A DNA stretch of 9,117 nt from the NCBI GenBank assembly GCA_021848555.1, contig JAJZUN010000085.1, forward strand, positions 1-9,117. The letters run 5' to 3'. Within the stretch, counting starts at the first letter, position 1. Every line of letters begins with the position of its first letter. This stretch comes from Pseudomonadota bacterium (GTDB taxonomy: Bacteria; Pseudomonadota; Gammaproteobacteria; Burkholderiales; SG8-39). Positions 1 through 6,958 of the stretch are shown piece after piece. The translations under genes and the position numbers were made by a program. Below the pieces are notes generated by a model. That model was given only the letters and a program-made list of their open reading frames with translations, was not told the origin of the DNA and searched no databases.

Positions 1-697
1 GCGGCCGGCGGGTCACCACCGCGACCTGGACACCCGGCTTGCCCAGCGTGGTGAGCGGCTTGGTAAGTTCCAGTTCCTTGCCCGCGTTGCCGCCGGACAT
101 GAGCTTCAACGTGGCACGCCGCACCGGGATCGGTGTGGGTGTGGGCGTGGGCGCCGGCGTCGCCACCGGGGCATGAGCCGGCGCGGCAGCGGCGCCGACC
201 GACGCGGCCGTAATACCGACCTGGGTGGCGGCATGGGACTTGTCCGCGCCGGCGGCGGCAGGCGTGCCGGTCGGCATGGTCGCGGTGTGTCCGGGCGCCG
301 GCGCCGCGGCCGCAGGTGCAGGTGCAGGCGCTTCGGGCGGTTTTCTCATCGCGCCCGGGCGCAACACCATGGTCTTCTCGAAATCGGCCGCCTTGGCCGC
401 ACCCGCCAGCGCTTCGCTGATGTACTTGAGTTTGTATTTTCCCAGTTCGATGACGTCGTTGTTCTGCAGGAAATGCTTTTTCACCGTTTTGCCGTTGACG
501 AAGGTTCCGTTCGTGCTGCCAAGGTCCTCGAGGAACGAATCCGCGAGGATGGTCACGATCACGGCGTGCTCGCCGCTGACGGCCAGATTGTCGATCTGGA
601 TGTCATTGTGCGGCTTGCGCCCGATGGTGGTTCGCTCCTTGGAAAGCAGAATTTCCTTGAGCACCAGACCGTCCATACTGAGTATCAGCTTCGCCAT
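1..697 (-). CDS. FHA-domain phosphothreonine-binding protein (3' end outside window)
   Basis: This is probably the phospho-reader of the kinase/phosphatase operon. The visible 232 residues begin with a complete FHA domain (about 3-95). Its signature is present: G26-R27, the S41-x-x-H44 pair, and N63-G-T followed by N68-G, which in FHA proteins contact phosphothreonine. A long Ala/Pro/Thr-rich linker (about 115-192) follows, then the start of a second FHA-like beta region (from about residue 194, with LGKPG at 218-222) cut by the left edge. The start ATG at 697 has an SD (GAGGA) 7 nt upstream and lies 15 nt after the phosphatase stop, so it is in the same operon. A threonine in an EKTMVLRP context (T109) just after the first FHA domain is a possible phosphosite; that is inference. 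No membrane segment is visible. The family is certain, the cellular target unknown. Confidence 0.9.
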   Translation of the reverse strand, partial: MAKLILSMDGLVLKEILLSKERTTIGRKPHNDIQIDNLAVSGEHAVIVTILADSFLEDLGSTNGTFVNGKTVKKHFLQNNDVIELGKYKLKYISEALAGAAKAADFEKTMVLRPGAMRKPPEAPAPAPAAAAPAPGHTATMPTGTPAAAGADKSHAATQVGITAASVGAAAAPAHAPVATPAPTPTPTPIPVRRATLKLMSGGNAGKELELTKPLTTLGKPGVQVAVVTRRP

Positions 698-712
698 AGC
701 GTTTTCCTCGTA

Positions 713-1537
713 CTATCTAAACCATCCGAAAATTTTCTTTGCCAGGCCCTGTCCGGCCGGGTATTCCTGCAGAATCTTGATCAGTATCACCGACACGTTG
801 TCGCGCCCGCCGTTGTCGTTCGCCATCTGCACCAGCTGCTGCGCCGCCAGATTCGGGTTGGCGCCCAGGGCCTCCAGCGTCATGCCGATATCCTCGTCGC
901 TCACCATATCGGATAAACCGTCCGAACACAGCAAATAGATGTCGCCGGGCCGGGTGTCGTATTCGTGGATCTCCGCCTCGACCGCGGGGTCGATGCCGAG
1001 TGCCTTGGTAACCAGATTCTTGTTCGACGAGTGTTTCGCCTGCTCCTTGGTCAGCATACCCGCGTCGATCTGCTCCTGCAGCAGCGAATGGTCCTTGCTC
1101 ACCTGGCTGAACTCGCCGCCGCGCATCCGGTACAGGCGCGAATCCCCGATATGCGCCACCATCACCTTGTTGTCGTAAAACAGCGCGACCACCAGCGTCG
1201 TGCCCATTCCGGCGTACTGCGGCTGGCTCTGCGCGGCCTGGTAGATCGAGGTATTGGCCTTGGCAATCTGCTGCTGCAGCATTTTCAGCGCGGCCTTCTG
1301 GCCGCTCTGCGGGTCGACCTCATGGGGCCCGTGCTCGTCGAGCAATTGCCGCAGTTCGGTGGTAAGCACCGTGGTCGCCATGCCACTCGCCACCTCGCCG
1401 GCGTTGTAGCCCCCCATGCCGTCGGCCAGCACCACCAGTCCCTTGTCCGGAACCGAGGCGATCGAGTCCTCGTTGTGCGAGCGCACCATACCGGGGTCGG
1501 TATGGCTTGCAATCTCCAGGACTTGGCTAAGATCCAT
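713..1537 (-). CDS. PP2C-family (PPM) Ser/Thr protein phosphatase
   Basis: This is a metal-dependent protein phosphatase, predicted to reverse phosphorylation by the kinase encoded just upstream. The 274 residues carry the full bacterial PP2C signature: RSHNED (19-24), the metal-binding LADGMGG (37-43), GMGTT (110-114), AHIGDSRLYR (128-137), CSDGLSD (204-210) and GGRDNVSV (243-250). These supply the Asp residues of the Mn/Mg centre (D39, D206, D246). The length is usual for the single-domain, soluble Stp1/PrpC type, with no transmembrane segment. The start ATG at 1537 is preceded by AGGAAA 8 nt upstream. That SD overlaps the TAG stop of the kinase gene (1552-1550), suggesting translational coupling and fixed kinase:phosphatase stoichiometry. 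The family is certain; that it acts on this kinase and FHA protein is inferred from the operon. Confidence 0.96.
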   Translation of the reverse strand: MDLSQVLEIASHTDPGMVRSHNEDSIASVPDKGLVVLADGMGGYNAGEVASGMATTVLTTELRQLLDEHGPHEVDPQSGQKAALKMLQQQIAKANTSIYQAAQSQPQYAGMGTTLVVALFYDNKVMVAHIGDSRLYRMRGGEFSQVSKDHSLLQEQIDAGMLTKEQAKHSSNKNLVTKALGIDPAVEAEIHEYDTRPGDIYLLCSDGLSDMVSDEDIGMTLEALGANPNLAAQQLVQMANDNGGRDNVSVILIKILQEYPAGQGLAKKIFGWFR

Positions 1538-1549
1538 GCCGCGCGTTTC

Positions 1550-4156
1550 CTATCTTCCAGTATTCGATTCGACACCGCCACCGGCCGGCGCCGCACCACC
1601 GCTGAACGCGGCGCGCAGTGCCGCGGCGAATTCTTCCCCGGTCTGGTAGCGCTGATCGGCGTCCTTGGCCATCGCCTTGTCGAGGAAAGCCACCAAACGG
1701 GGCGGTATCCCCGGCCGGACCAGGAATATCTCGGTCGCCGGCTCGTTGGCGATCTTGAACATCAACTGCGCCATGGAATCGCCGACGAAAGGCAGCGCGC
1801 CGCATAACAGTTGATACAGGCTCACCGCCAGCGAGAACAGATCGCTGCGCCCGTCCACTTTCTTGCCCGAAAGCTGCTCCGGCGACATATAGGACGGGGT
1901 GCCCAGCACCATCCCCGTCTTGGTCTTGGACGAGTCGGTGATGCGCGCAATGCCGAAGTCGGTGACCTTCGGCGAATCGCTCTCCGGCTCATACATGATA
2001 TTGGCCGGTTTGATGTCGCGGTGGACGATGTTCTGCTTGTGGGCGTAGCCGAGCGCATCGGCGACGCGCGCGATGATCGACACCACCTTGTCCATCGGCA
2101 GCAGGTTGTCCGGCTTGGTATAGGGTATCAGGTCCTTGCCCTTGAGCAGTTCCATCGCGATATAGCACAGGTCGTGCTCCTCGCCCGCATCGTAGATGGT
2201 GACGATATTCGGATGCGACAGGCGCCCCGCGGTCTCCGCCTCGCGGAAAAAGCGCTCTTTCACCTCGGCGAGTTCGTCCGCCTCGAACTCCTGCGACAGC
2301 GCCATGGTCTTGATCGCGACCACGCGGCCGATCTTGGGATCCTTGCCCTGGTAGACCACGCCCATCGCGCCCTTGCCCAGTTCCTTCTCCACCTGGTAGC
2401 GGCCGAGCATCGGCTTTTCCGCTCCGGCGCCCAGCGACATGGAGCCGCCGGGATGGCCGGTTCCGCCGCCGAGGATGACGGTCTCCGACATCGCCCTGGC
2501 GCGGCTCAAGCGAGCCTCCAGGTCGCGGAACTTCGGGTTGTGATTGGCCATGTACTGGAACACGTTCTCCGCCTTGTTGAACTGGCGTTTGCGCTCAAAA
2601 TCGAGCGCAAGGTTGTACAGGTTGTCCATCAGGCCCTCGTCCATCGGCACCTTGCGGAACTTGTCCCAGGCCATGTCGAGCTGGCCCTGCCCCTGAAACG
2701 CGAGGCCGAGCATACGGTTGGATTCGGCCGAGTCGGCGTCGGATTTGTCCTTGCCCGCCTCGGTCATGACAAAGCGCTTGGTGACCAGCAGAACGTGGCC
2801 GATCACCAGCAGCACCAGGGGCAGCATCAGTTGCAGCCACATCGCCGCCGAGATCATGAGCGCGAAGTGGGCCGCGAGCAGCAACGCGAGCAGCGCCGCG
2901 GTCACCATCGCCCCCATGCCGGCCTTGAGTCGCGGCAGCAGCCCGATCAGGTAGGCGGCGATGAGCAGGTATACCGCCGCCTCAACCCAGTAGCCCCAGG
3001 GCGGCGCGACAAAAAAATGCTCGGACAGGATGGACGACACCGAATGCGCCAGCACCAGAACCGGCGGCATGGCAGGCGAGACTGGGGTGATGGTCGCGCT
3101 GCCCAGGCCGGCAGCGGTGGGCCCGATCAGAACGATCTTGTCCCGGTACTTGCTTACGGGAATCTTGCCGCTGATGACGTCGTAGAACGAATCCACCTGG
3201 AACGCGGAATGCCCGTCGCGGTCCTTGTAGAAATAGGTGTACATCCGCATGAACGGATCGGTGACGATGTTGAGCCGGCCCAGCGAAACTTTTTCGCCCG
3301 GCTGGACCTTGATGTCGCCCACCCCCAGGTTGAGGCTCTTGGCCGCGATCATCATCGAAAGCGAAGGATAGACCTGGCCGAAATGGCCCAGCACCAGCGG
3401 CTCGGTGCGCGTGCCGCCGTCGACGTCCGGTATGGCGTTGAGATGCCCGATCGCGGCGGCGGCCTTGCCGAGGATCTCGATCGGGTAGTCGACTTTGCGC
3501 GTCGGCAAAATCGCGTCGTCCGCGCCGGCGGCGATCTTGGGCAGGCTGTTCTTCGTCACGTAGTCGGGCAGGGGCTTGTCCGGTTTTCCCAGCGGCGTGC
3601 CCAGATCGAACAGCATCATCGGCACCACGTTGCCCGCGCCGGCGAAACTTTGCGCAAGCCGGCGATCGGTATTGAGCGCCTGTTCGGCCTCCTTCAGCAG
3701 CGCGACGAATTGCGCGAGTTCCGCATTAGCGGGCACTGCCGCAGGGGCGTTTGGTTCCGGGGCCGCGGCGCCAGCCATGGCCGGCGCCGCTTGCGCGCCC
3801 GCGCCGGTCAAATCGAGCAGTTTGGCGATGTAGGTGTAACCCGGGTCGGTCTGCGGCTCCGAGAACAGCACGGTGAAGGCGATGACCTTGGCCTTCGCCG
3901 CCGACAGGCTGTCGGTCAATTTCGCCAATACCCCGCGCGACCAGGGCCAGCGTCCCAGATTCGCCAGGCTCTGGTCGTCGATGGCGATGACGGCGATCTT
4001 GTCCAGCGGGGTACGCGATGCCGCGACTACGCCCAGGTCATAGGCTTTGCGTTCGAGGCTGGGAATGAGGTCGCTCGCGCCATTGAACAGGACGATGCAG
4101 ACGACGACGACGGCGCCGAGAAACCAGTCGGTCTTCCAAAATCCCGCTTTCGTCAT
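1550..4156 (-). CDS. Membrane CHASE2-TPR-Ser/Thr protein kinase (Hanks type)
   Basis: This is an 868-residue receptor-like Ser/Thr kinase. A membrane helix (about 12-28) leads into a periplasmic CHASE2 sensor (about 30-375) with IAIDDQSL (57-64), GRWPWSR (68-74) and IVLIGPTAAG (341-350). Three more helices follow (about 388-407, 414-434, 438-458), placing the rest in the cytoplasm. A TPR-like helical stretch (about 480-550) precedes a C-terminal kinase domain (585-850). The kinase has every catalytic element: glycine loop GKGAMG (594-599), K616, helix-C E639, HRD (712-714) with K716 and N719, DFG (733-735) and SPE (758-760). The activation segment (736-757) is rich in Ser/Thr. The start is supported by an SD (AGGGGG) 6 nt before ATG 4156. 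An Ala/Pro-rich stretch (about 118-146) looks like an insertion in CHASE2. The CHASE2 ligand and kinase targets are unknown. Confidence 0.95.
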   Translation of the reverse strand: MTKAGFWKTDWFLGAVVVVCIVLFNGASDLIPSLERKAYDLGVVAASRTPLDKIAVIAIDDQSLANLGRWPWSRGVLAKLTDSLSAAKAKVIAFTVLFSEPQTDPGYTYIAKLLDLTGAGAQAAPAMAGAAAPEPNAPAAVPANAELAQFVALLKEAEQALNTDRRLAQSFAGAGNVVPMMLFDLGTPLGKPDKPLPDYVTKNSLPKIAAGADDAILPTRKVDYPIEILGKAAAAIGHLNAIPDVDGGTRTEPLVLGHFGQVYPSLSMMIAAKSLNLGVGDIKVQPGEKVSLGRLNIVTDPFMRMYTYFYKDRDGHSAFQVDSFYDVISGKIPVSKYRDKIVLIGPTAAGLGSATITPVSPAMPPVLVLAHSVSSILSEHFFVAPPWGYWVEAAVYLLIAAYLIGLLPRLKAGMGAMVTAALLALLLAAHFALMISAAMWLQLMLPLVLLVIGHVLLVTKRFVMTEAGKDKSDADSAESNRMLGLAFQGQGQLDMAWDKFRKVPMDEGLMDNLYNLALDFERKRQFNKAENVFQYMANHNPKFRDLEARLSRARAMSETVILGGGTGHPGGSMSLGAGAEKPMLGRYQVEKELGKGAMGVVYQGKDPKIGRVVAIKTMALSQEFEADELAEVKERFFREAETAGRLSHPNIVTIYDAGEEHDLCYIAMELLKGKDLIPYTKPDNLLPMDKVVSIIARVADALGYAHKQNIVHRDIKPANIMYEPESDSPKVTDFGIARITDSSKTKTGMVLGTPSYMSPEQLSGKKVDGRSDLFSLAVSLYQLLCGALPFVGDSMAQLMFKIANEPATEIFLVRPGIPPRLVAFLDKAMAKDADQRYQTGEEFAAALRAAFSGGAAPAGGGVESNTGR

Positions 4157-4198
4157 GCCCGGCCCCCTGCGCCGCTGATCTTCTTCTGCTAACGCCCG

Positions 4199-4215
4199 GC
4201 TATCTGTCAGATAGC
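4199..4215. promoter_or_regulatory. Perfect 17-bp inverted repeat in the kinase leader
   Basis: GCTATCTG, one central base, then CAGATAGC: 8-bp arms matching perfectly, about 43-59 bp upstream of the kinase start codon. It could be an operator for a dimeric regulator, or in RNA a 6-bp stem with a 5-nt loop. No regulator is recognised from it. Confidence 0.4.
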
Positions 4216-4224
4216 GAAGGCATT

Positions 4225-4356
4225 TTACGACAATAGCCCGGGCGCTTGTGCTGATTTGCGCCGAGGCAAAACAGCAACGCGCGCCTCGCTCTGAGCCGCG
4301 TCTCTTGGCGTTGCCATGCGCCGTTTAGAACGCCGCCCAAACACCCCTGATGTCAT
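4225..4356 (-). CDS. Doubtful 43-aa leader ORF upstream of the kinase
   Basis: An ATG at 4356 is preceded by AGGAG with a 6-nt spacer, a better ribosome binding site than most here, and opens a 43-codon frame ending in TAA (4227-4225), 68 bp before the kinase start. The predicted peptide is basic (eight Arg, two Lys) and matches no family I recognise. Against it, only 24 of 43 codons end in G or C, far below the strong G/C bias of the neighbouring genes, so the frame does not look like a long-selected protein. It may be a leader peptide, a young small ORF, or chance. Confidence 0.2.
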   Translation of the reverse strand: MTSGVFGRRSKRRMATPRDAAQSEARVAVLPRRKSAQAPGLLS

Positions 4357-4377
4357 CACTTACTCCTAGCGCGGACA

Positions 4378-4466
4378 GCGAGGACAAGTTTTATTTATAA
4401 ACAGGGCGATAATGTGCATTCTTGCAGTTAAATATCAGATTAGTCAAATGTTTTTTGTTGGCGCAG
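4378..4466 (-). promoter_or_regulatory. AT-rich probable promoter zone of the kinase operon
   Basis: This is the most AT-rich stretch of the 4157-4642 gap, and it lies between the upstream operon's terminator and the kinase. On the minus strand a TATAAA (4399-4394) would serve as a -10 element, but 17 bp further up there is only a weak -35 (AGAATG). A TTGACT also lies further upstream at 4457-4452, too far to pair with TATAAA. Promoter location is inferred from composition and position, not from a strong consensus. Confidence 0.3.
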
Positions 4467-4540
4467 ACTAGGTCAGTCCTGCACCCAAAACACAGGTGTC
4501 AAACCCGGGATAAAACGACGCCGTAAATGCGGCGGCAGGA

Positions 4541-4578
4541 AAAGCAAAAACCCTTGCCGAAACGACAAGGGTTTTCCT
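4541..4578 (-). terminator. Rho-independent terminator of the CoA-transferase/formyltransferase operon
   Basis: A 10-bp stem is formed by 4547-4556 (AAAACCCTTG) and 4566-4575 (CAAGGGTTTT) around a 9-nt loop. Read on the minus strand, the stem is followed by a T-rich tail (TTTTTGCTTTT including stem bases). It lies about 65 nt past the formyltransferase stop codon. The plus-strand tail is weaker (TTTTCCT), and no plus-strand gene needs it. Confidence 0.85.
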
Positions 4579-4605
4579 GATCCCTCGCCCGCGGAGTCGC
4601 GCGCG

Positions 4606-4629
4606 TGCGCCGTCCCGCGGGACGGCGCA
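4606..4629. repeat. Perfect 24-bp GC-rich palindrome
   Basis: Positions 4606-4617 are the exact reverse complement of 4618-4629, centred on CCGCGG. It begins 13 nt past the formyltransferase stop codon. In RNA it would make a very stable hairpin, but no T-tract follows, so it is not itself a classical terminator. It may protect the mRNA 3' end or aid termination together with the downstream stem. Confidence 0.6.
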
Positions 4630-4642
4630 ATACCGGCCCGGC

Positions 4643-5563
4643 CTAGGTGCCGAGTATCGCCCCCACCGCAATCCCCAGGTCGGCCGGCGACACCTTCTTG
4701 CCGCTGCCAAGCTTGCCCTTGGCAACCTCGACCTGTCCGCCCTGGGCGGTGATGAACATGCTGCCGGCGCTGATCGCGGTGATCTCGCCGATCTTGCCCT
4801 TGACCGCGCCGAAAGTACGCACCAGGTGCTTTTTCGAGCCGAACAGCTGCAGCTTCTCGCCGTTGCACGTCGTCCACGCCCCCGGCGCGGGGTCGCAACC
4901 GCGAATCAGGTTGTGGATGAAATCGACGTGGCTGGCCCAGTTGATCCGCGCTTCGCCCTCGCGGCACCAGCCTTCGTAACTTGCCTGAGACTCATCCTGC
5001 ACCACCTCCTTGTGCTTGCCGGCAACGACCAGATCCGCCGCCTCCAGCATGGCCTTTACGCCCATCGGGAACAGACGGTCGAAATAGACCGTGCCCAGCG
5101 TATCGTCGGCACTCACCGGCGTGCGCTTCTGCAGTATTACCGCGCCTTCATCTAGGCCGTCGGAGGGCCTGAAGATGGTGAGGCCGGTTTCGGTTTCGCC
5201 TTTGATGAGCGGCCAGTTGATCGAGGACGGGCCGCGGAATTTCGGCAGCAACGACGGATGGAACTGGATCGTGCCGTGCTTTGGAATATTGACGAATTCC
5301 TGCGGCGCGAACTGCAGCACGAACGCCATGATGCCGATGTCGGCCCCGGCATCGGCGAGCGCCTGCGCCGCTTCGGGCGCGCGCAGGGACTTGAACTGAT
5401 ACACCCTGAGCTTCCTCTCCTCGGCCGCGGCGCGCAGCGCGTCGGGCCGCGCCCCTTCCTTTTCCGGCGCGCAGAACACCGCGGCAACCTCGTCGCCGCG
5501 CGCAACAAATGCTTCCATGACTGCCTTGCCAAAGTCCTGCTGACCGATGATTGCAATACGCAT
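4643..5563 (-). CDS. Formyltransferase related to 10-formyl-THF hydrolase/dehydrogenase N-terminal domain
   Basis: This 306-residue folate-type formyltransferase has a Rossmann-like N-terminal domain (MRIAIIGQ, 1-8), catalytic HPSLLP (H102 at 102-107) and SDGLDEG (134-140, D138), and a C-terminal domain of the Fmt_C kind (about 205-305, with INW at 207-209, IRG at 220-222 and PGAW at 227-230). Met-tRNA formyltransferase has an Asn two residues before the catalytic His; here it is Q100. The HPSLLP and PSDGLDEG context and the 36-residue His-Asp spacing recall the hydrolase domain of 10-formyltetrahydrofolate dehydrogenase (H106/D142), as I remember that protein. A non-tRNA formyl substrate is therefore likely but unproven. 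The start ATG at 5563 has AGAGGA 7 nt upstream; the same frame runs open much further over frc, but without homology. It sits 41 nt after the CoA-transferase stop and ends at the terminator. Confidence 0.85.
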   Translation of the reverse strand: MRIAIIGQQDFGKAVMEAFVARGDEVAAVFCAPEKEGARPDALRAAAEERKLRVYQFKSLRAPEAAQALADAGADIGIMAFVLQFAPQEFVNIPKHGTIQFHPSLLPKFRGPSSINWPLIKGETETGLTIFRPSDGLDEGAVILQKRTPVSADDTLGTVYFDRLFPMGVKAMLEAADLVVAGKHKEVVQDESQASYEGWCREGEARINWASHVDFIHNLIRGCDPAPGAWTTCNGEKLQLFGSKKHLVRTFGAVKGKIGEITAISAGSMFITAQGGQVEVAKGKLGSGKKVSPADLGIAVGAILGT

Positions 5564-5604
5564 GACGTCGTCCTCTGTGGTGAATGTCTTTGCTTGCCAG
5601 CCTG

Positions 5605-6885
5605 CTATATGGCCGCGCCGTTTCTTTTCGGCGGCACGCTGAAAGCGCCCGATGTCTTGAGCGCTGCGAGCTTCGCCTCGTCGTAACCAAGCACCTGCTT
5701 GAGCACTTCCTCGGTGTGCTCGCCCAGCAGCGGCGAACGCTCGATCTTGGCCGGAGAAGCGGACAGCTTGATCGGCATGCCGACGTTGTACCACTTGCCG
5801 CGCTGCGGATGGTCGAGCTCGACATACATTTCGCGCCCCTTCACGTGCTCGTCCGTGGCGATATCTTCGGTGCTCATGATCGGGCCGCAGGGCACATCCA
5901 GGTCGTTCAGGATGGTCATAATATCGCGCTTGGTGTGCTTGAGCGCGAATTCGCCGATGATTTCCCACATGTCGTTCTGATGCCTGCGGCGCTCGCCGAC
6001 GGTTGCGAACATCGGATCGGTCGCCAGGTCGGGCATGCCGACTTCCGGGCCGATGCGCTTGGCGAGCGCGTTCCAAACGGCTTCCTGGACCACAATATAG
6101 ATGAAGTCGTTGGTCCCCCCGGGGGCGCAACGGATGGCATTGCCCAGCTGGCCGCCGCCGGAATCGTTGCCTGCGCGCGGCACCGCACCCATGCCCTGGT
6201 GCGTGGCCACCGAATATTCCGGCAGCGGTCCGCGCGTGAGGCGCTGATGATCGCGCCACTTGACGCGGCAAAGGTTCATCACGGCATCCATCATCGCCAC
6301 CTCGACGTACTGCCCCTGGCCGGTTTTCTCCGCATGGCGCAGGGCCGCCAGAAGGCCGATCGCAAGGTGCAGCCCCGTTCCGGAATCGCCGATCTGCGCG
6401 CCGGTTACAAAGGGGCGGCCGTTGGGAACGCCGGTAGTGCTCATCGAGCCGCCCATCGCCTGAGCGACGTTCTCGTAGGCCTTGAAATCGGCATAGGGCC
6501 CGGTGGAGCCGAAGCCCTTGATCGAGCCCATGACGATACGCGGATTGATTTCGTGGATTTTTTCCCAGGAGAAACCGAAGCGGTCGAGCACGCCCGGCCC
6601 GAAGTTCTCCATGATGATGTCGCACTTCTTTAGCAGATCGACGAAAATCGTCTTGCCCTCTGGCGACTTCATGTTCACCGTGATCGACCGCTTGTTGCAG
6701 TTGAGCATGGTGAAATACAGGCTGTCGGCATCGGGCACGTCGCGCAACTGGCCGCGCGTGGCATCGCCTTGCGGATTTTCGAACTTGATCACGTCCGCGC
6801 CCATCCAGGCGAGCAGCTGCGAGCACGTGGGCCCGGCCTGCACGTGGGTCATGTCGAGTATGCGAACTCCCTTGAGTGCTTCCAT
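5605..6885 (-). CDS. frc: CaiB/BaiF (class III) CoA-transferase, formyl-CoA:oxalate CoA-transferase-like
   Basis: This 426-residue enzyme is predicted to move CoA between carboxylic acids, most likely formyl-CoA + oxalate to formate + oxalyl-CoA. Recalled against Oxalobacter Frc it matches along its length: THVQAGP (13-19, with Q16), LYFTMLNCNKRSI (56-68), ENFGPGVLDR (93-102), AYENVAQ (136-142, with Y137), catalytic D167 in QIGDSGTG, the glycine loop SGGGQ (242-246), VPCGPIMS (331-338) and PLLGEHTEEVLK (385-396). Positions around the CoA/substrate pocket differ: Q46 replaces the Trp known as W48 in Oxalobacter Frc, so the acceptor acid may not be oxalate. The start ATG at 6885 follows a very strong SD (GGGAGGGG, 7-nt spacer); the frame is open to 7014, but that extension shows no homology. 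It is first gene of a two-gene operon. The class is near certain; the symbol is likely, the substrate uncertain. Confidence 0.88.
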   Translation of the reverse strand: MEALKGVRILDMTHVQAGPTCSQLLAWMGADVIKFENPQGDATRGQLRDVPDADSLYFTMLNCNKRSITVNMKSPEGKTIFVDLLKKCDIIMENFGPGVLDRFGFSWEKIHEINPRIVMGSIKGFGSTGPYADFKAYENVAQAMGGSMSTTGVPNGRPFVTGAQIGDSGTGLHLAIGLLAALRHAEKTGQGQYVEVAMMDAVMNLCRVKWRDHQRLTRGPLPEYSVATHQGMGAVPRAGNDSGGGQLGNAIRCAPGGTNDFIYIVVQEAVWNALAKRIGPEVGMPDLATDPMFATVGERRRHQNDMWEIIGEFALKHTKRDIMTILNDLDVPCGPIMSTEDIATDEHVKGREMYVELDHPQRGKWYNVGMPIKLSASPAKIERSPLLGEHTEEVLKQVLGYDEAKLAALKTSGAFSVPPKRNGAAI

Positions 6886-6958
6886 GCTGGTACCCCTCCC
6901 TTGTTCGTTTCCGCTCGCGCGGGATCGCCCGCCCCCCTGGGCGCGGGTCATTTGTAGA

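Noticed and set aside
120..170. GTGGGTGTGGGCGTGGGCG-like tandem run as a repeat element
   Set aside because: It encodes the Pro-Thr repeats of the FHA protein's linker; it is a protein low-complexity region, not a mobile or CRISPR-type repeat.
777..790. TTGAT-N4-ATCAC, nine of ten FNR consensus bases
   Set aside because: It lies inside conserved phosphatase codons (VILIKI), about 80 bp before the FHA start within a tight operon, so chance is the simpler explanation.
173..938. Two plus-strand open frames over the FHA and phosphatase region
   Set aside because: Low-complexity Arg/Ala-rich translations antisense to genes with clear FHA and PP2C motifs.
1811..4192. A 793-codon open frame on the plus strand, antisense to the kinase
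   Set aside because: It mirrors the kinase gene; its protein is full of Arg/His/Gln without domain motifs, as expected from the complement of GC-rich codons. The kinase frame has full family motifs.
4388..4413. Plus-strand promoter-like GATAAT after an AT-rich run
   Set aside because: The matching -35 is poor and no plus-strand gene lies downstream before 7144; the AT-rich stretch is better explained as the kinase operon's promoter zone.
4643..6826. A 727-codon minus-strand frame covering the formyltransferase and most of frc
   Set aside because: Only the part after ATG 5563 has homology; the rest is out of frame with the well-supported CoA-transferase and is Arg-rich shadow sequence. The SD at 5563 supports the short form.
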